The translations under genes and the position numbers were made by a program. 64,000 nucleotides of DNA, taken from positions 148,387,266 to 148,451,265 of the forward strand of contig CM061142.1 in assembly GCA_030789695.1 (NCBI GenBank), given 5' to 3'. Every line of letters begins with the position of its first letter. Positions within the stretch are counted from its first letter, which is position 1. Positions 11,081-21,547 of this stretch are shown in pieces. The notes under the pieces are model-generated. The model was not told the origin of the DNA. It saw only the letters and a program-made list of their open reading frames with translations, and did no database searches. The DNA is from Scilla litardierei (Eukaryota; Streptophyta; Magnoliopsida; Asparagales; Asparagaceae).

Positions 11081-11741
11081 AAATCCCCCAAGCTTACCTC
11101 TTACTCGTCCTCGAGGAAGATAAGTAGAGAGACGAACTCGGGAGATGAAAATAAAGAAAATGAAATGAAAAAAAAAGAACACGAGGTGGAAGGGGTCGCT
11201 AGATTCTTCTCTCAGATCTCAAGCCATAAGCTACACATCACGATAACTTGGAAAATACAAATCACATGCTATAAGAATTTCATATCTTACTTAGACATGA
11301 TACTTGCAAGCTTTTAAGAATAACAAAAGGGACTCTCTAAATTCATACGATCAATTCATATCGACATCACGTATTTCATAGAATTTAATATACAATTCAT
11401 TGGCGATGCACTTTTCAATCTAAAGTTATAAATGAAGCATATAAGATACACACCAAGCATGCAATAGAGAATAGAATAAGAGTCAAGTCATTCACATATT
11501 TATTTCAAATCATGAAAAATCTCCATATCTAATATATTTTGCAAAGTCTAAGCATTATCGAATATTCACATTCATGCACGTCTCCACTCTAATGTCATAC
11601 TCACTCATATGGTCAAATGAATTCACCCCCCAAGCTTAGCTTGAGGCATCACATCTAAAGGAATATGATAGTGGAAATTGAGATTTTTGCCTTGGTTTTC
11701 CCAAGTATTTTGTGGCTCCAATAATGAGATAGAGAAATATC
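11081..11741 (-). other. Polypurine tract and 3' non-coding part of non-autonomous element 1
   Basis: The minus strand reads AAGCTTGGGGGATTT just before the left LTR, a polypurine tract. A second AAGCTTGGGGG word occurs at 11627-11637. No coding region is seen. The stretch is cut at 11741 by the solo LTR insertion and resumes at 13467. Confidence 0.7.
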
Positions 11742-13466
11742 TGTTGTGATTTGATTCCCCGGATTGGTTTTGGATGATGAGCAAACATAAATAATGTATA
11801 CTAACTTATTTGTGAGCGCAGTTATGGAGATCGTCGCCAAAATACCACGTTCATCAAAAGCGACTTCTCAAGACTTCTCAATACGCGTGATCGTGTGCCT
11901 GGAGCTTCGTTGAAGCTCAAGGAGCAATATGGAAGTCAAGAGGAATGAAGATTGAAGCTTTGAAGACGGCTCGTAAGGTTTATTTTATAGTCTTCTAGCT
12001 TCATAGATTAGAATGTTAAGCCTTGAGTAGGACTTACTTTATAATCTTCATTTCGCTCATATCTTAGAGCTAGGATATTCATTGAAGCCATTAGAAACTT
12101 TCCCGAAGCCTATCGCTTCTTCCCTCGGCTTCGAGTGCATGTTAGTTGGTTCAAGAAGAGTCACCAACCGACTAGATGACGATCTAGTCGGTCGGCAACT
12201 CTACATGAACCGACTAGTTTGCCTTCTCTATATTCAGCTCTTTCCATGACTACAGTTAGTCGGTCAAAGAAGAGTCACCGACCGACTAGATGACGATCTA
12301 GTCGGCCAGGAGTCCTTCTCAGACCGACTAGTTGTGTACAGTCATTTTCAGCCTGAGCTACTGTTTCGAGTTAGTCGGTCAAAGAACGTTTACCGACCGA
12401 CTAGTTGAGAAACTAGTCGGTCAGCATTTGTTCTTAAACCGACTAAGTCATCTTGAAGTCAACCTATTCTATTTCGACGTTAGTCGGTCAAAGAACATTC
12501 ACCGACCGACTAGTTGTGAAACTAGTCGGTCGGCAAGTCTTCTTAGACCGACTAGTTGTCTTTGCCTGTACTTCGACTTCTTGGCTGTTCTATCGTTAGT
12601 CGGTCTACGTTGTATCACCGACCGACTAGTTGATGAACTAGTCGGTCAGTGATCCTTCTTTGACCGACTAGTCTGCTTCAGAATAGAGCCGTTGGGATTC
12701 TTCCAAACTCGATTTCTCTTGCCCCTTTAAATAGAATCCTGATTCGTTTGAAGAGGGGTTAGAGGTCCTATTTCCAAGCAATTTCAGACCTAAGAGAAGA
12801 GCTCTCCCAAGCTATTTAAAAGCTCTCTCTCCCTCACAAGAATCTCTCCCTTCACTCTTTGAGCCATCTTCCTCAAGAGAGATTCTCTCTATTGTGAGCT
12901 TCTCAAGCCAAGAGCTTGATCCTAGTCATCATACTCCTCCCTAGGCTTCCATTGCTGGTCATCTTCTTGAAGCTAGGGTTTGGTGACATCCTCTTCCTCA
13001 AAATCCATCATTGCCCTAATTTGGTAAGTATACTCAAGGCATAGGATTTTGTAAGGTAAGAGTTTATTTCATTTCATATTTGAATTGTAAGTTTATCTCT
13101 CGGTTGTGAGAGAGGTTGTGATCCCGGTTTGTGGGAGTCACATGTCTTTTGTATGATTTGACTTGTGAAGGTTTTTCACAAGTATTTCATAGTGGAAATC
13201 TTGAGTTAGGGTTGCTAACTCAAGTATCCGGAGGGGATCCGGGTGGTTGGGACGTATGATCACCGGGAACAAGTCGGGGAGACTTGGGTGGATCCGAACC
13301 CAGTAATATTGTTTGTTTGCGTATGTTTTAATTCTTGTTGATAGTTGTTTAATTCCGCATTGTCGTTTGTTTCTTGCACAATAATTAGGAATAACTATCT
13401 TGATTATTTTAAGTACTATTCACCCCCCCTCTAGTACGTGTGCAGTAGCTACCACATGGCACTACA
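11742..13466 (+). mobile_element. Solo LTR of the inner Sirevirus family
   Basis: The 1725-bp segment starts TGTTGTGATTTG, ends GGCACTACA, and is flanked by the 5-bp duplication ATATC (11737-11741 and 13467-13471). From 11758 on it aligns with the LTRs at 40566 and 51302. It has the same GAGCAAACATAAATAAT start region, the same TAGTCGGTC/GACCGACTA modules (about 12145-12675), a TTTAAATA box at 12726, and the same hairpin series before its end. No internal region is present. This is the usual product of recombination between two LTRs. Confidence 0.92.
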
Positions 13467-15175
13467 ATATCTTTTTTTTCTTTTGGACTTTTTGTTTCTC
13501 ATTTTTCTTTTTGGACTTTTGTAGGAGCTATATGATTTGCATTTTTTTGTTTTTGGCTCCTTTTTGGCTTTTTGGACTTTTTGGAGCAACTTTTTCTTTT
13601 GTGGGGATTTTTGGGAAATAGATGCGATATAAGTAGCTTTAGGAGGTGAACTCAAGTGACATGTAGAGAATAAAAAGATATATGTGGAGAAAGAAATAAT
13701 GTAGCACTCGGTTCACTCTAAGATGTGCACGAACGTTTCAATGAAATAATACTTCAACTAAAACTCATATGTAAGCATGGATATTCTCAATCATCTCAAT
13801 AAAAAGCGAAGTCAAGCGGTAAAGTTTACAACCATATCAGGCATGCAACAGAAGGTGAATAAGACAAAAAAACTGATGCTTCAGATATACTAATGATGCG
13901 TGAATCTCGGTGCATTTCCAACAAAAGCAGACCAAACACTAATCCATACATTCAGCTTCAATTAATATCATGCATTCATGTAGAGGAATCATCAAAAGAA
14001 ATAGATTTGCAAGCATATGTGAATAGCAAGACTATGGAATACTCTAAATAGCATGGCAAGGAATAATAAGCATCGTGATGGTTGCTAAAGCAATAAGAGA
14101 TATCATCATAAGGAACAAATCTAGCAAGAGGAGGAAAAGAAAATAAAGATATAAAAATAGAAGAGAGGAAAGAAAAGAAAAACAAGCACACAACTTGATG
14201 CATGAACACACATAAAAAGAAAATAAGATGGAAAATTCAAAAAGATGATGCAAAATTTTGAAAAATTCTAAAAAAACCCTAACATAAAGTAAAAATGCAA
14301 CTAATGCATCTAAATGGCATGTAAATGCACTCCCCCAAGCTTAAACTTCACATTGTCCTCAATGTGATCATAATGAAAGAATATGAGGAACAACGATAAT
14401 AATAAGGGGGTGAATGAAAAATGATGAAATGAATGACATGAAATCATAATGCAACTACATGCACATACAATGATGCATGAGAGCGCTTTCCCCCAAGCTT
14501 ATACCAAACAATCCTATTCAAGTAACTCAATCAAAAATGTCATGGCTTTGCAAAGCGTGATCAAGTCAAATGAATAAGAAAGTGAGTATTCACTTGAAAG
14601 AAATGCTCGATGGTGGTGAGCAAAAGGATGTGGCGTATCAAAATATGGAGAGGGGAATTAATATATATAATGGGTTTGGGGTGTAAAAGATTTTTGTTGC
14701 CATCATATGAGGTGATATTTATTCAAGCAAATCTATACGGTCTTCTCGTTGTCGATAGAATTCGTGTTTATTCAAACCATAAAAATTTCTACACTACTGG
14801 ATTGATATCACCTATAACAAAAGGCGGATCCAGTATCTTTGCCGGTGCAGGCAATTGCTCCAACTGCTCCTTCCGTGGCTCCGCCAGACGCGTGTGTCCA
14901 CGGACTCCATCAGACTCCAGCAATGCATCCTCCAGCATTCCAACAAGGACTCCACTTGTACCCTGTAGAGAATATGATGCATCAGTTCGCTGCAAAAAAT
15001 TTACCCTCGTAATAAAAGTATCCCAAAGAGGATCGTCTATAGAAATATATGGAATAAATGATGGTGGACGATACTTCCCTGGAAATAATCCAATATCCTC
15101 ACGTGCCGTGATAGCTGTCTCTATGGTATCCTCTCTCAGCTGCTCAGGTAAATCTAGATCATAGGTGTGGACCTC
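13467..15175 (-). other. Internal non-coding region of non-autonomous element 1
   Basis: A T-rich stretch at 13471-13620 is followed by AT-rich DNA. AAGCTTGGGGG words (minus strand) lie at 14332-14342 and 14490-14500, the first beside an ATTGTCCTCAATG dyad. The part at about 14770-15130 is recognisably similar to 59950-60330 in the second non-autonomous element, which shows common descent. Short ORFs here do not correspond between the two and are not called. Confidence 0.6.
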
Positions 15176-16387
15176 TTAGATAGGCTCGTCAAACTGTGAC
15201 ACGTCCAAGCATACCTCCGATCCATAATCGTACGTGCACTGCAAAAGGTATGACGTGTCAAAAATATCTGAATCAAAGTAAACATCTAATGGAATACATG
15301 ATTCAGAAATGGAATGGGTAAAAATATCTCCCTGAGTGGGAGCAGTAAGCTCTGTGGGATAGTCCTCGACGTCAGTGGAAGGATGAGGTGGTTGCGGGAG
15401 CTCTAATGGAGGAGAATAGTGCTCGGGATCATCATGAATGGCTATGTCCTCATCCCGATGTACGACCTCCTCGATGATAAGCTCTGGCTCTGTATGTAAG
15501 GCCTCCTCAAAAGCATGCTCGGGCTCCGCATGTGAGGCCTCCTCGTCAATATGCTCTGGCTCGACAGTGTGCTCCTTTGCCTTCTCATCAACTATCAATG
15601 TGGGCTCTCTCTGGAATGGTGATGTTGGCTGCTCAAGTGTGTCAGCTTGTGGGGATGCATCATGTAGAGGAGAATGCCCGCAAGCAATCCGAAAATATAG
15701 TCTATCCCCCTCAAGACTGACATGGATGTCCTCCTCAATTGTTCCTACAGCTGAAACACGGTTCATAACAAAATCTACAAATCGTAGCTCAAATGCATCA
15801 CCTGCTGTAATGCTCTCTGAACCGGTGAACCTCACTGACTCCAAGAGACCCTCCAATAATCTCTGAAATCCATCCTCCTTTGGCTGCGCTGGTGGCTCAA
15901 TTTCTGCTTCCTCCACTGTACCTTCGTCCATCCAATCTTCATATGCAACAGCTGTATTGTAGGATGTGGGATCGACGGCTGCACATTTTGGCTCTGGTAA
16001 TATGATTGGAGATGCTTCTTGCCCATAAGATGAAGGAACAGAACTGATATCTTTGGGAATCATCGCAACCTTAAACATGAGCGCATTCATTTCAGGTTGC
16101 CTCTTCACCCGTTCCAATAGAAGGTTACTCTTTTCAATCCCGGCTTGCATTTCAACCTGGTGTGCATGCATCTCATCAAAAAAGATCCTTTGTCTCTCAT
16201 CAAGCTCGGGCCAGTGCATCTCCTCAAAAAAGTATTCTCCTATCTGAGCACTCTGATCAAAATAGTATTCTCCTGTCTGAGCACTCTGATCATAATAGTA
16301 TTCTCCCATCTGAGCACTCTGATCAAAATAGTAATCTCCCATCTGAGCACTCTGATCAAAATCTGTGTTCCACGTAGTATAATCCAT
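15176..16387 (-). CDS. Unrecognised acidic protein of a non-autonomous retrotransposon (403 aa)
   Basis: A 403-residue ORF on the element's sense strand, starting soon after the primer site with MDYTTWNTDF. Residues about 9-53 are four to five tandem 11-residue units of the type FDQSAQMGEYY (33-bp DNA units at about 16225-16370). The rest is rich in Glu and Asp, with a second repetitive zone of EPEHxxEEA-like units around residues 260-310. I see no Gag zinc finger, protease, RT, integrase, signal peptide or clear membrane segment. A related, broken ORF occupies the same place in the second non-autonomous element (60641-61126), which argues that the ORF is real. Function unknown; a Gag-like or packaging role would be speculation. 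Confidence 0.6.
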   Translation of the reverse strand: MDYTTWNTDFDQSAQMGDYYFDQSAQMGEYYYDQSAQTGEYYFDQSAQIGEYFFEEMHWPELDERQRIFFDEMHAHQVEMQAGIEKSNLLLERVKRQPEMNALMFKVAMIPKDISSVPSSYGQEASPIILPEPKCAAVDPTSYNTAVAYEDWMDEGTVEEAEIEPPAQPKEDGFQRLLEGLLESVRFTGSESITAGDAFELRFVDFVMNRVSAVGTIEEDIHVSLEGDRLYFRIACGHSPLHDASPQADTLEQPTSPFQREPTLIVDEKAKEHTVEPEHIDEEASHAEPEHAFEEALHTEPELIIEEVVHRDEDIAIHDDPEHYSPPLELPQPPHPSTDVEDYPTELTAPTQGDIFTHSISESCIPLDVYFDSDIFDTSYLLQCTYDYGSEVCLDVSQFDEPI

Positions 16388-16552
16388 ATCACCTGATCAA
16401 CAAAGATAAATACCTGGAGAAAAGATATCAGTGGCACAGAAGAATATAGAAATGATAATAATGGTGGCGGGGGTGAAAATTTCCTTTTGTTAGTTTTTTT
16501 TCGTAGTCTAATCAACCTAATTGTGACAAATTGGCACCCAACAGAAAACACC

Positions 16553-16570
16553 TCCCCGGCAACGGCGCCA
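16553..16570 (-). other. Primer-binding site for tRNA-Asp
   Basis: The minus strand reads TGGCGCCGTTGCCGGGGA, an exact complement of the 3' end of plant tRNA-Asp (GTC) including CCA. It lies six bases from the LTR end. Confidence 0.9.
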
Positions 16571-16576
16571 AAAACT

Positions 16577-18718
16577 TGATCGGCACCGGATATACACCCG
16601 AAGAACGATTGTAGTTTTACCGCAAGCGCACGATCAAGTGGCGAGCGGGTATCGAACACGAGGAGGTGGTGTCGGTTCCAATCTATGCTAGGTTGGTTTG
16701 ACTACGAATGTTTTATTGGTGGAGATGGCTATGGTATGATATAATGGAAATGGTGGTGGATGTCGGTGTCGGTGATAAAGAAATCGGTCAAATATCGATT
16801 CAAATACAATATAATAAAAGTGTCTAGGGCTAGGGAATTCCCACTACGGATCGTCATACATCATCGTAAATAGTGAATCTCAATATTACTAGACTTGCAT
16901 TGAGGTGAACTAGTCGTAACTGAATATAGAACCAAGCTCACGCTCTCGCGCTGTTGCCGGTCTATAGCAACCTAGATTAGAGCCCAATCTCTTGCAAACC
17001 CTAACCTAAGCCACTAGCATGAAGATCGACGTCATCGTTCAATCGCTCCTCGAGCCCACTCTCGTGCAAACTCGAGTTACGATCTAGGTTGTGATAGTTC
17101 GTATTCGTCCAATCTCTTGCAAACAAATATGTGTATAGATTTACAATTAAAAATCCTAGCTTTGGTCCAATCTCTTGCAAACCAAATCTAGAGAAACCCA
17201 ATTGTAAACCTAAATCGAATATCTAGGCCTTCCCATCGATTAGAATCCAATCTCTTGCAAACCCCAATCGATGGAAATCCCTAGCTATCCATAATAAATC
17301 AATCACAACCTAACCTCCTAGCAATTCTAGCAATTTAGAAATTCATTCATCACAAATCTGAAATTAGATTTATAGGGTTCATCCACATGCCCTAGAACAA
17401 CAAATCTACTCTAGCATAGCAATAAGGATATAAGAATCAATAAAAACCATAGCTTGCATACAAAAAGATATCAAATCAAAGATTCAAAGAATAAGAACAA
17501 AGATACTTAGCTTTGATGAAGAATTCCAATCCAAATACAAGATTTTTAATCCAAGAGGGGGCCTAGGGCATGGCCTAACCTCTAAAATAATCAATAAGAA
17601 AACATCTTGGAACTCTAAAAAACATATTGGGAACCTAAGAAAACATAATGGGGATCCTCCCTAATGGTGGCTACAAAAACCCCTTTTATATCCCCCCAAA
17701 ACCCAAGCAAATAACCCTAGAAAACCCCTCAAATTCATGCCCAAAACAGCCCAAACTGCAACTTAAAATCTGGGCCCGCCGTCGACTCGGCCGAGTGGGA
17801 AAATGTGACTCGGCCGAGTGGAAATTCCAGCACTGCTGCGTCAACTTGCAGAAATTCTCCAGATTTCATCCGACCTCCGATTGGCGCGTTCTTGGCGGCG
17901 TTGGAACCGTCATGAAGTATACTATCCATAAAAAATATGAGAAAAATACTTTGATTACTGAAATGATAGCAGATTTCAAAAGAGTGGGAGGCTGTCTGAA
18001 AATCTGGGCGCTGCATGTCCTCGGCGTCACTCGGCCGAGTTGACTTCTCTACTCGGCCGAGTGGGATTCTCTACTCGGCCGATTGATAGACCCTGTAGAA
18101 AAACAGTAACTTCGACGTCCTCAGGGGTCTGTCTCGGGGGTGGCTCGGCCGAGTGGCTTTACTCACTCGGTGGAGGGGCATTTCTTGCTCGGCCGAGTCG
18201 AAACCGTCAAAAGCCTGTACATTTCCAGTAAGTCGGCCTCTTTTGATGGTGGATTTCTCATGCCACTCGGGTGATGCGATCTTCTTACTCGGCCGAGTGG
18301 GATATCAACCCTCGGCCGAGTGCACGCCCAATTCCTTCTGTTGGAGCATGTCCGGTCGGGTCGGCCGAGCGGTCTTCTTGCTCGGCCGAGTGAGTGCTCC
18401 ACTCGGCCGAGTGGCATGCTGTAAATGCCCAATCTTCTTCGTTTCTCCTCCTCGTCGCTTCTACAGAGTTTCTTCTTCTTCCACCCGTCTCCCATCGTCG
18501 AATAGCCCTCAAAAGAGCCTTGGGTGACGCTCCGGAGTGGGTGCAAGTCCCTTAAGCTCATTTTTGCTCCCGATCGCTCCATATTTCCTGAAATCCGACA
18601 AAAACAAGAAATAGTGAAAAGTAACGCAATATCTTCGAATACTCGTGAAAATCGCAATATGAGCAATCGAAATGGCGTGAAAACAAGCAGAAAAAAGGTG
18701 TAAAATATGGACCGATCA
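16577..18718 (-). repeat. 5' LTR (right copy) of non-autonomous element 1
   Basis: The 2142-bp copy of 8939-11080 carries the promoter for the minus-strand transcript. Its ACTCGGCCGAGT array lies at about 17783-18415 and its TATA-like box near 17683. It ends against the GATGC duplication at 18719. A long minus-strand ORF that runs out of this LTR into the Tat pol sequence is a chance junction. Confidence 0.92.
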
Positions 18719-19741
18719 GATGCCCTTTGGATTGAAGAACGCCGGGGCGACCTATCAGCGGATGGTGGACCAGATATTCTGCCCACAGGTCGGGCGAAAC
18801 TTAGAGGTCTACATCGACGACATGCTGGTAAAGAGTAGGAGAGCCCCAGACCACCTTGCCGATTTATAGGAGACGTTCCGAAGGGTTCGTCAATACGGCT
18901 TGAGGCTGAACCCGGCGAAGTGCGTCTTCGGCGTGCAATCAGGGAGTTCCTAGGCTTAAAGATAACAAACCGATGGATTGAAGCGAACCCCGACAATGTG
19001 ACGGCCCTCGTCAATATGGTGGAACCGCGGACGATCCGGGACTTGCAACGCCTAAATGGCCGGATCACCGCTCTAGGGCGGTTCCTGTCAAAATCTGCGG
19101 AGAGATCGCTCCCCTTCTTTAGGGTCTTGCGCATTGCCTTCGGTGAAGCAAAGGATAAAAGGAAGGTGATCCCATGGGACGACGATTGTGTTCGAGCATT
19201 CGCAGACCTGAGGGCCTACCTGCAAAGCCCGCTGCTTCTCGCCAGGCCGGAAGAAGGAGAACCGCTAAGGTTGTACTTGGTGACCAATGAAGAGGCCGTC
19301 AGCTCTGTCCTAATCAAAGAGGAAGGGGGCATGCAGCGCCCTGTATATTACACCAGCCGGATTCTCTGGGAGGCGGAGACTCGCTACAGTCCCATCGAGA
19401 GGACCGCCTACTGCTTGGTCACAATGGAAAGGAAGCTCCGACCATACTTCTAGGCCCATCCCATTGCCGTCCACACTGACCTGCCCCTCGAGAAGAACCT
19501 GAAGAGGTTGGAGCGATCGGGAAGGATGCTCAACTGGAGCGTCGAGCTCAGGGAGTTTGACATAACATACAAGGCCCGGACGACGATTGAGGGCCATGCA
19601 TTGGCGGACTTCGTGGTAGAATGCACCACTGGGGACGCCCCGGGGGACCCACCAGACGTACCATCGGTGACCATACCCCCGCAAGTGGCGGGGGTGGCGG
19701 AACCTTCGGAGCCCTCCCAGGGAGACCTGGACGAATTATAG
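18719..19741 (+). pseudogene. Tat-type reverse transcriptase (C-terminal half) and RNase H
   Basis: The sequence resumes with [15 protein letters not shown] and the catalytic box YIDDML near 18810. A TAG at 18867 and a frameshift near 18930 break the frame. The connection and first RNase H domain follow at about 18920-19741 in another frame (RDLQRLNGRITAL, YYTSRIL, YSPIERTAYCL), with a TAG at 19451-19453. Together with 7726-8846 this is one polyprotein, split only by the insertion at 8852-18718. Confidence 0.88.
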
Positions 19742-20061
19742 ACCATCAACGTCGATGGCTCAATGACGGGATCTGGGACGGGGGCGGGAATCGTCATTCA
19801 AACCCCCGACAGATGCTCGTTGGAATACGCCTTGTGCTTCAACTTCCCGGCGACCAACAATGTCGCGAGTATGAGGCCGCGGTCAACGGGCTTAAGCTCA
19901 GTAGGGCGGTGGGTGTGACGAACGTGTTGCTCCTCAGTGACTCACGGCTCGTCATCTAACAGATCCAAGGGAGCTTCGAGGCCCGAGAAGAAACGATGAA
20001 GCGCTACCTTAAGCGCATCCAAGCTGAGCTCTGAAATTTCAAGAGAGCGGAGGTCCGGCAC
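19742..20061 (+). pseudogene. Second RNase H domain (Tat hallmark)
   Basis: VDGSMTGSGTGAGIVI near 19750, EYEAAVNGLKLSRA near 19870, LLSDSRLVI near 19930 and NNLWADALSKLAS near 20080 give the D-E-D-D catalytic series of an RNase HI domain. It lies between the first RNase H and integrase. A frameshift near 19860 and TAA/TGA codons near 19957 and 20032 make it defective. A duplicated RNase H at this place is known for the Tat lineage. Confidence 0.8.
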
Positions 20062-21459
20062 ATGCCCCGTTCCAACAACCTCTGGGCGGATGCCCTATCC
20101 AAGCTGGCATCTTCCTCTACGGCCGAGATCGGGAAGGCCATCTATGTCGAAAGCCTGCTGACACCCACTATTGACGAAGAAGAACTAATGTGTGTCGGCT
20201 CGGTGACGACATGGATGACCCCCATCGTGAAATACCTGGAGACGTGGGCCCTACCTGAGGAGCAGATGCTGGCTAAGAAGGTGGAGAGGCAGGCCCTATC
20301 ATTCGTACTCCTCGACAGAGTATTATACCGACGACGTCGTGCCAACTTCGATGTACTGTCGTACCTGAAGTGCCTGGGGCCTGAGCAGTCGGAGCAAGTC
20401 ATCCGTGAAGTGCACAAGGGCTTCTGCAAGAACCACCACGACGGTCACACCATCACCCACAAAATAATGCACCAGGGGTATTACTGGCCGATAATGATCC
20501 AGTACACGGCTCAGTATGTCAAAAGATGTGAGGCGTGCCAGAAATTCGACCGACATACGGCGGCGCCTCTGGCCAACTTGGTGCCCATCGTGACCCCGAT
20601 CCCGTTCGCCAAGTGGGGGCCCGACATCCTTGGGCCTTTCCCAAAGGCCTCCGGTGGAAAGAAATATCTAGTCGTTGCCGTGGACTACTTCACAAAGTGG
20701 GTGGAGGCCGAGCCGCTGGCATGCATCACGTGGACGGACATGAAGGGTTTTATCTGGCAGTCTGTTATATGTCGCTTTGGAATACCCCGCTCTATAGTCA
20801 CGGATAACAGAAGACAGTTCGATTGCGAAGGCTTTCGCGACTTCTGTTCGAGCTGGGGGATCAAGCTCCATTTTGCGTCGGTTGCCCACCCCCAGTGCAA
20901 CGGAATGGCGGAGGCTGCGAACAAATGCATCTTAAATCCTATGAAGAAGAAGGTAGATGCCGCTCTCGGGGCATGGGTCGACGAGCTACCAGGAATCCTC
21001 TGGTCCTACCGTACCACCCACAAGGCCTTGACCGGAGAAAGCCCGTTCATGCTGGCATACGGATCGGAAGCGGTCGTTCCTGTGGAAATTGGAGAAGAGA
21101 CACTCCGGTTGAAACTCTTCGATGAGGATATCAATGGTGAGGTGCTTGGCCTCAGTCTCGAACTAGTGGATGAGGTAAGGGACCGAGCCCTAACGAGCCT
21201 CGTCCGGCACAGCCAGAGGATGGCCCGACACTACGACTCCAGGGTGAAGAAGTGAACCTTCAGAATCGGTGACCTGGTCCTCAGAGACGCCACCTTTAGA
21301 CCCGAGACCGCCCGTCGAGGGAAGTTGGCTGCCAAATGGGAAGGGCCCTACAAGGTCATCGACATCATCGGACCGGCCACATACATCCTGGCGAACCAGG
21401 ACGGAAGCGAGCAAGCCCACCCTTGGAATGAGGAACACATGCTAAAGTTTTACCAATAA
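20062..21459 (+). pseudogene. Tat-type integrase
   Basis: An HHCC zinc domain (HKGFCKNHH ... CEACQK, about 20410-20545) is followed by the catalytic core: GPDILGPFPKASGGKKYLVV with the first Asp near 20620, IVTDNRRQF with the second near 20795, and AEAANKCIL for the Glu region near 20910. A GPY-type tail (GKLAAKWEGPYKVI) lies near 21320, ending at TAA 21457-21459. A TGA at 21253-21255 interrupts the otherwise open frame. No chromodomain is seen, in line with Tat. Confidence 0.88.
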
Positions 21460-21547
21460 TGGTGAGTCTTTTTAATGAAAGATCTTCATTCATACGCTTT
21501 TCCAAACTCTATTGTCTCCACGTGAGTATTTCAGTTTGAACGATTAA

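Larger units (their letters stand above)
8852..18718 (-). mobile_element. Non-autonomous LTR retrotransposon with tRNA-Asp primer site
   Basis: Two 2142-bp LTRs flank an internal region with no gag, protease, RT or integrase. Read on the minus strand, the 5' LTR (right) is followed by a perfect tRNA-Asp primer site and the 3' LTR (left) is preceded by a polypurine tract. The target duplication GATGC lies at 8847-8851 and 18719-18723, and its removal restores the host element's RT frame exactly. By eye the LTRs differ at about 50 sites plus two 1-base indels. Primer site and LTR layout resemble Athila-type gypsy elements, which may supply the proteins in trans. One unusual acidic ORF is present. 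A solo LTR sits inside. Confidence 0.88.

Noticed and set aside
14610..15164. Plus-strand 184-residue ORF in non-autonomous element 1
   Set aside because: Antisense to the element, with no recognisable domain and no counterpart in the related element 2.
18163..19134. Minus-strand 323-residue ORF across the right LTR edge
   Set aside because: It joins LTR sequence to the antisense of the Tat RT across an insertion junction, so it is a chance fusion.
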